Shown: positions 8,748 through 18,769 of the stretch, piece after piece
How positions within the stretch are numbered: the first letter of the stretch is position 1
Layout: each line of letters starts with the position of its first letter
Assembly (NCBI GenBank): GCA_017617315.1
Contig: JAFZWM010000055.1
Location: forward strand, 28,136-92,135
Reading direction: 5' to 3'
Length of the DNA: 64,000 bases
From: Bacteroidaceae bacterium
GTDB taxonomy: Bacteria; Bacteroidota; Bacteroidia; Bacteroidales; Bacteroidaceae
Translations under genes and position numbers: made by a program
The notes under the pieces: model-generated
What the model saw: the letters and a program-made list of their open reading frames with translations, nothing else
Databases searched by the model: none
Told to the model about the DNA's origin: nothing

Positions 8748-8876
8748 ATACATATAGAACAAATATAAAAGTATCGGCAATAAATTTTAACATTTTTTTG
8801 TACTTTTCGAATAAGAATAATACTTTTAGAAGCCATTTTTACAATTTTTTAGCTTTCAAATGTTAAATATTATGTT

Positions 8877-8884
8877 TATCTTCG
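8877..8884 (+). promoter_or_regulatory. Weak -7-like element before the RND operon
   Basis: TATCTTCG has one mismatch to TAnnTTTG, and the -33 region reads TTTC rather than TTTG. A sub-optimal promoter fits activation by the divergent AraC-type regulator, but this is inference. Confidence 0.35.
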
Positions 8885-8934
8885 CAGAGATTTTTAATTA
8901 TTTTTCTGGATAATCTTATAAACTCACAGATAGT

Positions 8935-10002
8935 ATGAAAGTATCTTTTCTATTTAAGTTTATTGCTATGGGATTAGTACTCACAGCTTGTGGTAAAAAG
9001 GAGAGCAACCCTAAAGTTGCCAAAATGGTTCAGCTGGATGTTGTAACGAATGCCGACAGTCAGAACAGCATGCAATATCCGGGTAAAGTAAAGGCATCAG
9101 AAGAGATAAACCTGTCGTTCAAGGTGGCTGGCAATATCTTGAAGAACTATGTCAGCGAAGGTCAGCAGGTGAGACAAGGACAGCTCATTGCGCGAATTGA
9201 CCCGACAGACTATCAGATTCAGCTCGACGCGACAGAGGCCGAATACAGTCAGGTAAAGGCTGAATGCGAGCGAGTTATGGAACTGTACAAGGAAAACGGA
9301 ACGACAGCCAACAATAACGACAAGGCTGTTTACGGTCTGAAGCAGATTACAGCAAAATACAAGCATCACAAAGATCAGCTTGGCTATACCTATCTCTATG
9401 CACCATTCAGCGGAAGCATAAAGAAGGTTTATTTCGACAGCCACGAGATTGTTGCCGCAGGAATGCCAGTAGTTACAATGATGAGCAATGGAGTTCCGGA
9501 GGTAGAGATTAACATTCCGGCACGAGCTTACACAAAGCGAAACACTTTCAGCGGATATCAGTGTACTTTCGATTCATATCCGGGCGTTGTATACCATCTG
9601 AAGCTTATCAACATAAGCCAGAACGCCAATACAAACCAGCTATACACCGTGCGCCTTCAGCTCTTGGCTAACGGCAACCCAATGCCATCGCCGGGCATGA
9701 ACACTACGGTAAGCATCTTCAGCAACGAAGACGGAGCTGCAAAGCTTACTGTTCCAAACTCAGCCCTGAAAGAGGAGAACGGAAAGAGCTATGTGTTTAC
9801 GTTCAACAACGACACAAAGAAGGTTGAGCAGAAGGAAGTTGAGATTAAGAGACTCCTGAGCAACGGAAAGTGCGTAGTTACAAGCAGCACACTTCAGCAT
9901 GGCGACCAAATTGTCAAGTTCGGCGTTCACCACATAAGCGACGGCGAGACAGTTGAGCCTGTAAAGACTAATTCACAAACTAACGTAGGAGGATTGCTAT
10001 AA
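8935..10002 (+). CDS. RND efflux periplasmic adaptor (membrane fusion protein), lipoprotein
   Basis: 355 aa. Lipobox LTACGKK places the lipidated cysteine near residue 20. The domains follow HlyD/AcrA order: first lipoyl half-motif (EEINLSFKVAGNILKNYVSE), GQQVRQGQLIARIDPTDY, a short alpha-helical hairpin, the second lipoyl half (YLYAPFSGSIKKVYF) and beta-barrel and membrane-proximal domains. It links the inner-membrane pump to the outer-membrane channel. The stop codon overlaps the ATG of the pump by one base, giving strong translational coupling. Confidence 0.92.
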   Translation: MKVSFLFKFIAMGLVLTACGKKESNPKVAKMVQLDVVTNADSQNSMQYPGKVKASEEINLSFKVAGNILKNYVSEGQQVRQGQLIARIDPTDYQIQLDATEAEYSQVKAECERVMELYKENGTTANNNDKAVYGLKQITAKYKHHKDQLGYTYLYAPFSGSIKKVYFDSHEIVAAGMPVVTMMSNGVPEVEINIPARAYTKRNTFSGYQCTFDSYPGVVYHLKLINISQNANTNQLYTVRLQLLANGNPMPSPGMNTTVSIFSNEDGAAKLTVPNSALKEENGKSYVFTFNNDTKKVEQKEVEIKRLLSNGKCVVTSSTLQHGDQIVKFGVHHISDGETVEPVKTNSQTNVGGLL

Positions 10003-13000
10003 TGGATTTCAGTAGTTGGGCTTTTAAAAACAAGAATCTGGTCTACTTCCTGATAGCCATACTTATCTGCGGAGGCCTTCTGGCTGCATGGCAGATGAGT
10101 AAGCTGGAAGACCCGGAAGTAAAAGTAAAGCAAGCTCTCGTGGTAGCCGTATATCCGGGAGCAGACGCACATCAGGTGGAGCTCGAAGCCACCGACATCC
10201 TTGAGAAGAGCATCCGCACCATGCCTAACGTATCGAGCGTGGAGAGCTACTCTTACAACGATATGGCAATCATCACCGTAGAACTGAACACCACCGTTGC
10301 CAACGATGACGTTGAGCAGTGCTGGGACGCTCTGCGACGAAAGGTCAGCGATGCCACGACAAAACTGCCTGACGGCGTTTCGACTCAGGTGCGCGACGAC
10401 TTCGGAAATGTGTTCGGAATGTTCTACGCCCTCACCGGCGACGGACTTGCCGACCGCGAGCTTGCCGACTATGCCGAACTTGTGAAGAGAGAGGTAATGA
10501 ACATGGACGGCGTTGACCGCGTTGACATCTACGGAAAACGCTCCGACTGCATATACATCTCGCTTCTGCAAGACAGAATGGCAAACCTCGGCGTAAAGCA
10601 GATTGAGGTGCTGATGACGCTTAACGGCCAGAACAAGACTACTTACAGCGGATATTTTGACAACGGCGACAACCGCATACGCGTTACCGTGAGCGATCGC
10701 TTCAAGAGCATTGACGACATTGGCAACATGATTATCCAAGGTCATGAGAACGACCAGCTAAGACTAAAGGATATCGCCCAGATAACCACAGGATATGCCG
10801 AGCCAACAAGAAACGAGATGTTCTACGACGGCAACCGCTCGCTCGGACTTATGATTGCCCCTACCAGCGGAGCCGACATCGTCAAGGTCGGCGCAGAGGT
10901 TGAGAAGAAGATAAACGAGCTGCAAGAATCGCGTCTGCCAGCCGGAATAAACATCCACAAGGTGTTCTTCCAGCCAGACAGAGTGAACGATGCCCTCGGC
11001 ACATTCCTCATCAACCTTATCGAGTCAATCGCAATCGTTATCCTCATCCTGATGTTCGCAATGGGCATCAAGAGCGGAATCATCATCGGAATAAGCCTGC
11101 TGATTACCGTCTGCGGCTCGTTCCTGTTCCTTTCTGCCGCCGGCGGAACAATGCAGCGAGTATCGCTCGGCGCATTCATCCTTGCAATGGGAATGTTGGT
11201 TGATAATGCCATCGTTATTATAGATGGAATCCTTATCGACCGCAAGAATCCAGAAAAATCTAAGTTCGAGGCTCTGACCGACATTGGAAAGCAGACAGCC
11301 ATGCCGCTGCTTGGCGCAACAATGATTGCCATCATTGCCTTTCTGCCAATCTTCATGTCGCCAGATACTGCCGGTGTCTACACGCGCGACCTCTTCATCG
11401 TGCTCGCCGTGTCGCTATCGCTCAGCTGGCTGCTCGCCCTCACGCACGTTCCGCTGATGGCAAGCCGATACATCAAGTGGAAAAAGAAAGACAAGGACAA
11501 AGATGCCACAGATGCTGATTTTGTAGACGACAACGAGAATATTGAGGACGAAGAGCATAACGAGAAATCTGACTTCGATGCCTACACAGGCAAGGGCTAC
11601 GACTATCTGCGCAAGATTCTGCTGTTCGGACTGTCGCACCGCCTTGTGTTCACCGTTGCAATGGTCGGACTGCTGCTGCTCTCAATCTTCGGCTACACGA
11701 AGATGAAGCAGAAGTTCTTCCCTGATATGACCTACGACCAGCTTTACATGGAGTACAAGCTGCCGGAGGGCACAAACTACACCCGAATAGAGAAAGACCT
11801 CCAAAGCATTCAGGAATATCTGAAGACGCGAGATGAGATTACGCACATAACAGCCTCAATCGGCGGAACTCCGGGACGATACAACCTTGTGCGAAGCATC
11901 GCTACCCCATCGGTATCGTACGGCGAGCTGATTATCGACTTCAAGAGTGCCAAAGCGCTCATCGAGAACATGGACAGCATCCAGCAGTACCTCAACAAGC
12001 ACTATCCCGACGCATACGTCAAGCTGAAGAGATACAACCTGATGTTCAAGAAATACCCTATAGAGGCTCAGTTTGTAGGTCCTGATCCCGGCGTATTGAC
12101 ACAACTTGCCGACAGTTGCCGCAAGATTATGGAAGAAAGTCCGGAAGTCTGCCTTATCACATCAGACTGGGCACCAAAAGTTCCGAACATAACCGTTGAG
12201 TACGATCAGAGCGCGGCTCGAGCACTAAACCTGAGCCGAAACGACGTGAGCATGTCGTTGCTTTCTGCCGCCGGCGGACTGCCAATCGGCTCGTTCTACG
12301 AAGGCATTCACAAGAACTCAATCTACGTCAAGACTCTCGATTCGAACGGCAATGCCATCGAGAATCTTAACAACGTTCAGGTGTTCTCAACAATGCCGTC
12401 GCTCACAGGAGTGCTCGACAAGAACCTTCTGTTGCAGATTAAGACCGGAAATCTTGAGAAGCAAGACATCATCGAGGCCGTAATGAGTTCAACCCCACTC
12501 GACCAGATTGCAAAGAGCGTGGACGTTAAGTGGGAAACTCCGGTTGTGCCAAGATGGAACGGACAGCGATGCCTGAGAATGCAGTGCTCGCCTGCTTCGG
12601 GAATAGAAACAGAGAAGGCACGTCAGGCAATAGAGAAGAAACTGGCTCGCATAGAGCTGCCAAAGGGCTACAGCCTTAGATGGCAGGGCGAAAAGGAGGC
12701 GAGCGACAAGAGCATGAAGTATCTGTTCAAGAACTTCCCGATGGCAATAATTCTGATGATTGCCATACTTATCATGCTGTTCAAGGATTACCGCAAGCCG
12801 ACGATTATCTTCTGCTCAATACCGTTCGTACTGATTGGCGTTGTGTCAGCAATGCTCGTTACAGGCAAGGCATTCGACTTTGTTGCCATCGTCGGAACGC
12901 TCGGACTCATAGGTATGATTATAAAGAACGGCATCGTGCTTATCGACGAGATTACGCTCGAACTGAACAACGGTTCTGCTCCGATAGACGCTCTGGTAAA

Positions 13001-13202
13001 CAGTGCGATGAGCCGATTCCGCCCAGTGCTTATGGCATCGCTCACCACAATCCTCGGAATGATTCCGTTGCTGTCTGATGCCATGTTCGGCTCAATGGCT
13101 GCCGCAATCATGGGCGGTCTGTTCGTGGGCACATGCATCACACTTCTGTTCATGCCAGTGCTCTACGCGCTTTTCTTCAACATCAAAAAAACTGACAAAT
13201 AA
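10002..13202 (+). CDS. RND multidrug efflux transporter permease
   Basis: 1066 aa, the typical length for an HAE1/AcrB-like proton-driven pump. It opens with FSSWAFKNKNLVYFLI (first membrane helix) and PEVKVKQALVVAVYPGA, and shows the two sets of membrane helices (about 335-560 and 870-1060) separated by large periplasmic loops. An acidic insert lies in the cytoplasmic loop around residues 490-525 (DKDATDADFVDDNENIEDEE). The helix-4 region MGMLVDNAIVIIDG carries the conserved acidic positions for proton relay. Encoded between its adaptor and TolC partner with one-base overlaps on both sides. Substrate not predictable. Confidence 0.95.
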   Translation: MDFSSWAFKNKNLVYFLIAILICGGLLAAWQMSKLEDPEVKVKQALVVAVYPGADAHQVELEATDILEKSIRTMPNVSSVESYSYNDMAIITVELNTTVANDDVEQCWDALRRKVSDATTKLPDGVSTQVRDDFGNVFGMFYALTGDGLADRELADYAELVKREVMNMDGVDRVDIYGKRSDCIYISLLQDRMANLGVKQIEVLMTLNGQNKTTYSGYFDNGDNRIRVTVSDRFKSIDDIGNMIIQGHENDQLRLKDIAQITTGYAEPTRNEMFYDGNRSLGLMIAPTSGADIVKVGAEVEKKINELQESRLPAGINIHKVFFQPDRVNDALGTFLINLIESIAIVILILMFAMGIKSGIIIGISLLITVCGSFLFLSAAGGTMQRVSLGAFILAMGMLVDNAIVIIDGILIDRKNPEKSKFEALTDIGKQTAMPLLGATMIAIIAFLPIFMSPDTAGVYTRDLFIVLAVSLSLSWLLALTHVPLMASRYIKWKKKDKDKDATDADFVDDNENIEDEEHNEKSDFDAYTGKGYDYLRKILLFGLSHRLVFTVAMVGLLLLSIFGYTKMKQKFFPDMTYDQLYMEYKLPEGTNYTRIEKDLQSIQEYLKTRDEITHITASIGGTPGRYNLVRSIATPSVSYGELIIDFKSAKALIENMDSIQQYLNKHYPDAYVKLKRYNLMFKKYPIEAQFVGPDPGVLTQLADSCRKIMEESPEVCLITSDWAPKVPNITVEYDQSAARALNLSRNDVSMSLLSAAGGLPIGSFYEGIHKNSIYVKTLDSNGNAIENLNNVQVFSTMPSLTGVLDKNLLLQIKTGNLEKQDIIEAVMSSTPLDQIAKSVDVKWETPVVPRWNGQRCLRMQCSPASGIETEKARQAIEKKLARIELPKGYSLRWQGEKEASDKSMKYLFKNFPMAIILMIAILIMLFKDYRKPTIIFCSIPFVLIGVVSAMLVTGKAFDFVAIVGTLGLIGMIIKNGIVLIDEITLELNNGSAPIDALVNSAMSRFRPVLMASLTTILGMIPLLSDAMFGSMAAAIMGGLFVGTCITLLFMPVLYALFFNIKKTDK

Positions 13203-14557
13203 TGAAATACTTAAGTATATTTGCACTCGCACTGCTTGCATCGGCACAGCTTTCGGCACAAGAAACGCTCAACATTAAGCAGTGCAGGGAGATGGCTCTG
13301 CAAAACAACAAGCAGATAACCGCTTCGGACAAGAAGATTGCCATTGCCGACTTGCAGATAAAGAGCATGAAGGGCAACTTTCTGCCCGACATCTCGGTGA
13401 TGGGAAATGCCCACTTCTCGACAATGAAAGGCGATCTGTCCGACCGCATAAAAATAGGCGACATGACGCAGATGCTCAACACATTCCTAACCATGTCGGG
13501 ACTGCCGATGACCATTCCTGCGCCCGACCTCACCTACAATCTGCATCAGCTTTATCAGGCCGGCGTGATAGTAAAGCAGCCAATCTATATGGGCGGAAAA
13601 ATCACGGCCGGATACAAGATGTACCAGCTTAAGAAGGAGGCTCTTCAGGCAAGCCACAGCCTTACCGAAAGCGAGGTGATTGTACAAACCGACGATGCCT
13701 ACGCCAAACTAGTAAAGGCTTCGGAACTCGAAAAGGTTGCCAAGCAGTACAACGAACTTCTGCTCGAGCTTCAGCGCAACGTACAGAGCGCGGTAAACCA
13801 CGGAATGGCTACGCAGAACGACCTGCTGAAAGTAAAGGTTAAGCTAAACGAGAGCGAGTTGCAGATGCGCAAGGCTCAGAACGGCATCCGTCTGGCAACG
13901 ATGAACCTTTGCCACTACATCGGCAAGCCTCTGACATCAGACGTAAAGGTGGTTAGCGAATATCCGTCAGTCAGCTATCAGCCAAGCAACACGCAAGACA
14001 TCTCAGCACGTCCAGAATATCAGATGCTTAGCAAAAAGGTAGAAGTAGCCCAGCAGAACGTAAAGCTCGTGCGCAGCGAACTTCTGCCAAAAGTATCGTT
14101 AATCGGAACGGCAAACTATTTCTATGGCGGAGAATTCAGCAACAAAACGATTCTCGACAACAAGGCGTTGGGCGGACTGGTGAACGTAACGATTCCGATT
14201 TTCCACTTTGGCGAGCGAATAAACAAGCTTAAGGCTGCCAAACTCGAATACGAACAGGCGCAGATTGAGCAGAACGATCTCAACGAGAAGATGACTCTTG
14301 AACTTGCACAATGCGCCAACAAACTCGACGAGGCTAAGCTCGAGGCTGAGCTGGCAGAAAAATCGCTCGAGCAGGCTGCCGAAAATATGCGAATGAGCAA
14401 GAAGTCATACGATGTTGGAATGGAAACTCTTTCGAACTATCTCGAAGCACAGACTCTATGGCAAAAGGCCTACGAGACAAAGGTTGAGAGCTATTTCCAA
14501 CTCTATCTCAACTACATAGCATATCAGAAGGCGCAAGGCACACTAACAAACAATTAA
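13202..14557 (+). CDS. TolC-family outer-membrane efflux channel
   Basis: 451 aa with a signal peptide (LSIFALALLASAQLSAQE). The two tandem OEP repeats are visible: an N-terminal set of long helices starting LNIKQCREMALQNNKQITAS and a second set around ISARPEYQMLSKKVEVAQQN, ending in the coiled-coil repeat YDVGMETLSNYLEAQTLWQ. It supplies the outer-membrane exit duct for the adjacent RND pump. Its ATG overlaps the pump stop codon by one base, and a strong terminator closes the operon. Confidence 0.92.
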   Translation: MKYLSIFALALLASAQLSAQETLNIKQCREMALQNNKQITASDKKIAIADLQIKSMKGNFLPDISVMGNAHFSTMKGDLSDRIKIGDMTQMLNTFLTMSGLPMTIPAPDLTYNLHQLYQAGVIVKQPIYMGGKITAGYKMYQLKKEALQASHSLTESEVIVQTDDAYAKLVKASELEKVAKQYNELLLELQRNVQSAVNHGMATQNDLLKVKVKLNESELQMRKAQNGIRLATMNLCHYIGKPLTSDVKVVSEYPSVSYQPSNTQDISARPEYQMLSKKVEVAQQNVKLVRSELLPKVSLIGTANYFYGGEFSNKTILDNKALGGLVNVTIPIFHFGERINKLKAAKLEYEQAQIEQNDLNEKMTLELAQCANKLDEAKLEAELAEKSLEQAAENMRMSKKSYDVGMETLSNYLEAQTLWQKAYETKVESYFQLYLNYIAYQKAQGTLTNN

Positions 14558-14570
14558 CATTCAATAAAGA

Positions 14571-14607
14571 AAACGAGGAAGCTTTTTTAAGGCTTCCTCG
14601 TTTCTGT
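14571..14607 (+). terminator. Terminator of the RND efflux operon
   Basis: A 12-bp perfect stem (AAACGAGGAAGC / GCTTCCTCGTTT) ends three bases before the convergent TPR gene and is T-flanked in both directions. Confidence 0.8.
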
Positions 14608-14610
14608 TTA

Positions 14611-15489
14611 TTATAAATCTTTCAACGCTTCCTCCGCGGCTGATTTCAATTCCTCGTTTTTGCTTCCAAGCAGTTTTTTGTAGTATTTTTTTGCTTCCTT
14701 TTTGTTTCCAAATTTCTTGTTGAGGAATGCGATGTTGCTTATTACAATTTCATCCGAAGGGTCTATTACATGAATTTTCTCAAAAAAGCCAAGTGCCTCT
14801 TTTTCGTTTCCACTCATAGCCAAAAGAGCACCTTTGTTATTTAGAAAATACACACTTTTGGGATAATGCGCAAGAAAATCGTCCACGAGAGCCATTGCCA
14901 ACGAATCCAACTTGTCATCATACAATTCTGCAAAATATTGCTGATATGAATCCGTTAACATAGTCATTCCATCTTGAATAGCCTCGTCGCCCGACCATTT
15001 CCACCTATTATTGTTTTCTACGGAACGGTCAAGAACCCTGTGAAGTTCTTTCAGAGCCATATCATACTCACCGCACGAAAATAGGATGCGAGTCTTTCCA
15101 AAAGCCAAATCAACTCTATCAGGATACTTCTGTATGCCCTCGTCTATTGTTTTTATGGCAAGATTCAGATTAACACTGTGCATTCCTAAATCTCCAAAAT
15201 ATGCAACAGCGTTGCCTGTTGAATCTACAACGGCAAGCGACTCGCCCTTAGGCTGAGAAGACGTGAAAAGAATCGGCTCACTTCTCTTCTTCAAAATATA
15301 GTAGTTGAACCATGCGGCATAGACATCGGCCGTTTTTCCCTTTTCATTCTCCCACTTTTTAATGTAAGAGGCGATTGTCGCAGTATCCGAATTGTTTAGC
15401 AACTGCACAAAGTCCTTGTAATGTTTGTCTTGCGCAAACAAAGGAGTTACAAAAAGTAACAACAAGATTGATAATCCTAATTTTTTCAT
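14611..15489 (-). CDS. Secreted tetratricopeptide-repeat protein
   Basis: 292 aa with a clear signal peptide (LSILLLLFVTPLFAQ). At least three TPR-like units can be picked out in the second half, for example SVYFLNNKGALLAMSGNEKE followed by ALGFFEKIHVIDPSDE and a third unit ending in YYKKLLG. Expected in the periplasm or on the outside of the inner membrane as a protein-interaction scaffold. No partner gene is adjacent; it is convergent with the RND operon. Specific function unknown. Confidence 0.8.
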   Translation of the reverse strand: MKKLGLSILLLLFVTPLFAQDKHYKDFVQLLNNSDTATIASYIKKWENEKGKTADVYAAWFNYYILKKRSEPILFTSSQPKGESLAVVDSTGNAVAYFGDLGMHSVNLNLAIKTIDEGIQKYPDRVDLAFGKTRILFSCGEYDMALKELHRVLDRSVENNNRWKWSGDEAIQDGMTMLTDSYQQYFAELYDDKLDSLAMALVDDFLAHYPKSVYFLNNKGALLAMSGNEKEALGFFEKIHVIDPSDEIVISNIAFLNKKFGNKKEAKKYYKKLLGSKNEELKSAAEEALKDL

Positions 15490-15640
15490 TATATCAGTTT
15501 TACGTTGAATAAGAACATGCCACTTTTATTGGATTTTTTTGTACTAAAAAAGATAAGTACAGCATCTATGACGGAACAAAAGTATAAATATTTCCTGATT
15601 CAGCAGCATTACTAACTCAAAAAAAATATCTGACAAACAA

Positions 15641-15678
15641 AAAAAAGGCATGCCGATGAAAAACGACATGCCTTTTTT
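15641..15678 (-). terminator. Terminator of the GNAT acetyltransferase gene
   Basis: AAAAAAGGCATG at 15641-15652 pairs with CATGCCTTTTTT at 15667-15678, with a T run on the minus strand. Confidence 0.8.
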
Positions 15679-15693
15679 TATTATTGATATAAG

Positions 15694-16212
15694 TTATTTA
15701 TGCTCGCCAAGCATCTTCTCCATCCAAACCATATCGTACCACTTGCCGAACTTCTTCCCACACTTGTGGAAGTGTGCAACCAACTCGTAGCCAAGCTTTT
15801 CATGAAAGCGGACACTACCATTCGTAAGATGCTCATCCTCAACCTCGGTGTACGAGATGCAAGCATTTGAATTCAAAATTCCCTGCTCCTTCAAACGCTG
15901 TTCGAGGGCTTCGTAAAGCTGACGACCAACACCGTTCTGCCTCTTCTGCATATCAACATAAATCGAAGTCTCGACTGCCCACTGATAGGCGGCGCGCTCC
16001 TTAAAGGCACTGGCGTATGCATAGCCAACAATTTTTCCGTCCTCAACCGCAGCAATGTAAGGATATTTGCTGCTGATTTTCTTTATTCGCTCAACAAATT
16101 CACTAACCGACGGAACGTCATACTCAAACGTTATTGCAGTCTGCTCCACATAAGGAGCGTAAATGTCAAGCAGTTCCTTGGCATCATCTACCGTTACTTT
16201 TCTAATCTCCAT
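15694..16212 (-). CDS. GNAT N-acetyltransferase, PAT/MnaT (YncA) type
   Basis: 172 aa, the family's usual size. IRKVTVDDAKELLDIYAPYV at the N-terminus and TAITFEYDVPS are typical of the phosphinothricin/methionine-sulfone acetyltransferase group, as are GYAYASAFKERAAYQWAVE and the acetyl-CoA loop QNGVGRQLY. These cytosolic enzymes acetylate amino-acid analogues or free amino acids. Single gene with its own -7 element and terminator. The true substrate cannot be read from the sequence. Confidence 0.88.
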   Translation of the reverse strand: MEIRKVTVDDAKELLDIYAPYVEQTAITFEYDVPSVSEFVERIKKISSKYPYIAAVEDGKIVGYAYASAFKERAAYQWAVETSIYVDMQKRQNGVGRQLYEALEQRLKEQGILNSNACISYTEVEDEHLTNGSVRFHEKLGYELVAHFHKCGKKFGKWYDMVWMEKMLGEHK

Positions 16213-16236
16213 TTTTTACTATTCATTTTTCTGCGG

Positions 16237-16244
16237 CAAATGTA
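16237..16244 (-). promoter_or_regulatory. -7 promoter element of the GNAT gene
   Basis: Minus-strand TACATTTG fits TAnnTTTG, 25 nt upstream of the ATG. Confidence 0.45.
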
Positions 16245-16278
16245 CAATAATAATTCAGAAATCCGATAGTCAGACAAT

Positions 16279-16309
16279 AAAAAAAGGCTGCCGCAACGGG
16301 GCAACCTTT
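16279..16309 (-). terminator. Terminator of the TrpB2 gene
   Basis: A 10-bp stem with one G-U pair (AAAGGTTGCC / GGCAGCCTTT on the minus strand) is followed by a T run. Confidence 0.75.
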
Positions 16310-16332
16310 CAGTTTATAACTTTTATTCGCAA

Positions 16333-17700
16333 TCAGATTACTTTTTCCAACTCTGCGATGTTCTTTGATACATCTTCGTCGGTAATCTCGAAATCTTGCA
16401 GAGAGCCAGACAGATACTGGTCGTATGCAGTCATATCGATAAGGCCGTGGCCAGAGAGGTTGAAGAGGATGACCTTCTCCTCGCCTGTCTCCTTGCACTT
16501 GTTTGCCTCCTGAATGGTAGCTGCAATTGCATGGCAACTTTCAGGAGCAGGGATGATTCCCTCGGCCTGAGAGAACAGCAAGCCAGCCTTGAATGTCTCG
16601 GTCTGCTTAACATCGACAGCCTCCATGAGTCCATCCTTGAGCAACTGGCTCACGATTACGCCAGCACCGTGATAGCGCAATCCGCCGGCATGAATGTTAG
16701 CAGGCATGAAGTTGTGTCCGAGAGTGAACATCGGCAGCAGCGGAGTATATCCGGCAACATCGCCAAAATCGTACTGGAACACACCGCGAGTCAATTTAGG
16801 ACAGCTTGCAGGCTCGGCAGCCACAAAGCGGGTCTTCTTGCCTTCAAGAATATTATGACGCATGAATGGGAATGCAATTCCGCCAAAGTTACTTCCACCG
16901 CCGAAGCAGCCGATAACCACATCAGGATATTCGCCAGCCTTCTCCATCTGCTTCTCTGCCTCAAGTCCGATAACTGTCTGATGCAAAGTTACATGACTCA
17001 ATACCGAGCCAAGTGTATAACGGCAGTTTGGAGTGCTTATAGCCAACTCGATAGCCTCAGAAATAGCTGTTCCGAGCGAACCCTGATTGTTCGGGTCTTC
17101 TGTCAGAATCTTTCGTCCGGCCTTTGTCGACATTGATGGCGAAGGTGTTACCTGCGCACCGTATGTCTGCATTATCAGACGGCGATATGGCTTTTGGTTG
17201 TAGCTGATTTTTACCTGATATACAGCAGCTTCGAGTCCGAACACCTTTGCAGCGTACGAAAGTGCTGCTCCCCACTGTCCGGCACCTGTCTCGGTTGTTA
17301 CGTTGGTTATGCCCTGCTGCTTGCAGTAATATGCCTGGGCAAGAGCCGAGTTCAACTTGTGCGAACCAACCGGGCTAACGCTCTCGTTCTTGAAATAGAT
17401 ATGTGCCGGTGTGCCAAGAGCCTTCTCCAATCCGTAGGCACGGACAAGCGGAGTTGAACGGTAATACTTGTACATATCGCGCACCTGCTCAGGAATGTCA
17501 ATCCAGGCATTTGTCTGGTCAAGTTCCTGATGGCACAGTTCCTTTGCAAAAATCGGGTACAAATCCTCAGGCTTCAGAGCCTCTTTTGTCTGTGGATTCA
17601 ACGGAGGCATAGGCTTGTTTACCATATCGGCCTGAATGTTATACCACTGCGTTGGAATCTCTTCTTCTGTAAGAAAATATCTCTTTTGCTGTTTGCTCAT
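16333..17700 (-). CDS. trpB: Tryptophan synthase beta chain, TrpB2 type
   Basis: 455 aa, longer than the TrpB1 form (about 395 aa) and with the TrpB2-type N-terminus (WYNIQADM ... LNPQTKEAL). The PLP lysine lies in VSPVGSHKLNSALAQAYY, the TETGAGQWG loop follows, and the phosphate-binding glycines are in GCFGGGSNFGG. It converts indole and serine to tryptophan; TrpB2 enzymes act on free indole without a TrpA partner in many organisms. No other trp gene is nearby, in keeping with a stand-alone salvage role. Monocistronic with a terminator. Confidence 0.92.
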   Translation of the reverse strand: MSKQQKRYFLTEEEIPTQWYNIQADMVNKPMPPLNPQTKEALKPEDLYPIFAKELCHQELDQTNAWIDIPEQVRDMYKYYRSTPLVRAYGLEKALGTPAHIYFKNESVSPVGSHKLNSALAQAYYCKQQGITNVTTETGAGQWGAALSYAAKVFGLEAAVYQVKISYNQKPYRRLIMQTYGAQVTPSPSMSTKAGRKILTEDPNNQGSLGTAISEAIELAISTPNCRYTLGSVLSHVTLHQTVIGLEAEKQMEKAGEYPDVVIGCFGGGSNFGGIAFPFMRHNILEGKKTRFVAAEPASCPKLTRGVFQYDFGDVAGYTPLLPMFTLGHNFMPANIHAGGLRYHGAGVIVSQLLKDGLMEAVDVKQTETFKAGLLFSQAEGIIPAPESCHAIAATIQEANKCKETGEEKVILFNLSGHGLIDMTAYDQYLSGSLQDFEITDEDVSKNIAELEKVI

Positions 17701-17828
17701 GATTCTTATATTTTCAGGTTATTTTTTCTTTTATTTTTTTAGTCGGAGTGCAAAGTAAATCGTTTTTTCTCAAAATCAATAACATTTTATCAATAAAAAG
17801 CAGATTTATGTTTTAAAATATTAAAATA

Positions 17829-17860
17829 TTTGCTTCTTTAACGGATTTTGTTTATTTTTG
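17829..17860 (+). promoter_or_regulatory. Promoter of the patatin gene
   Basis: TTTG at 17829-17832, a 20-nt spacer, and TATTTTTG at 17853-17860: a full match to the Bacteroidota consensus, 36 nt before the ATG. Confidence 0.7.
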
Positions 17861-17896
17861 GCAAACATTTAACGAAAAATACGCAATAACTGAAAA

Positions 17897-18769
17897 ATGA
17901 ACATCGAAGACAAGCATAAGAATGTAGCCTTGGTTCTTGCCAGCGGCGGCGCCAAGGGATATGCGCACATAGGAGCAATTGAGGCTCTCGAAGAGGAAGG
18001 ATACAAGATAACATCGATAGCCGGCACATCAATGGGAGCACTGATTGGAGGAATCTACGCTGCCGGAGGACTCGAGGAAGTGAAAAAGTGGATGTTCGAC
18101 CTGAACAAGAAGCAGGTTTTCTCGCTCGCCGACTTCAAGATAGGCAGAAGCGGCATCCTAAAAGGCGAAAGCGTCATTGAAGCCATGAAGGAAATAGTGC
18201 CAGACAGAAACATCGAAGACTTGGAAATTCCTTTCTGCGCATCGGCTACCGACCTCAAAACCGGCTCGGAATATGTTTTCAGAACAGGAAAACTCTACGA
18301 TGCCATCAGAGCAAGCATCTCTGTGCCAATGTTCTTTCACCCAGTAACTTACAAAGGAATGAAGCTGATAGACGGCGGAATAACAAACGGGCTACCCCTA
18401 AACAGAGTAGCCCGAAATGAAGGTGATATTCTTGTAGCCGTAAATCTCGACAACTATCATCACGAAACGATTTTCAACGAAGAGGTCGTTCCGAAGAAAA
18501 AGACAAAATCGAAGAACAAGTTAAGCGGTTTTGTTGAAAACACGCTCGAGAACTTCAAATCGCTCGGAAACAACGTGTCGCAGATAAACGACAGCATCTC
18601 AATCCTGATGCGGACAAACGTTAATCTGTCGCTACAACTCAATAAACCAGACATTTACGTCAACGTTGACTTGAAAAACAAATTCGGAAGCTACAACTTC
18701 GACCATGCCGAAGAAATAGCCCGAATCGGCTACGAGCAAATGCTCGAGAGGCTTAAACAAGTCCGATAA
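17897..18769 (+). CDS. Patatin-like phospholipase (RssA-like)
   Basis: 290 aa. The oxyanion-hole motif [10 protein letters not shown], the nucleophile elbow GTSMG and the aspartate motif DGG give the Ser-Asp dyad of patatin-fold lipid acyl hydrolases. The length and plain architecture match the bacterial RssA/YchK group. Cytosolic or membrane-associated; the lipid substrate is unknown. Its last 17 nt overlap the end of the convergent pyrD gene. Confidence 0.9.
   Translation: MNIEDKHKNVALVLASGGAKGYAHIGAIEALEEEGYKITSIAGTSMGALIGGIYAAGGLEEVKKWMFDLNKKQVFSLADFKIGRSGILKGESVIEAMKEIVPDRNIEDLEIPFCASATDLKTGSEYVFRTGKLYDAIRASISVPMFFHPVTYKGMKLIDGGITNGLPLNRVARNEGDILVAVNLDNYHHETIFNEEVVPKKKTKSKNKLSGFVENTLENFKSLGNNVSQINDSISILMRTNVNLSLQLNKPDIYVNVDLKNKFGSYNFDHAEEIARIGYEQMLERLKQVR

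Noticed and set aside
9927..10745. 272-codon minus-strand frame across the start of the RND pump gene
   Set aside because: Composition rich in V/H/A typical of an antisense shadow; the pump is certain on the other strand.
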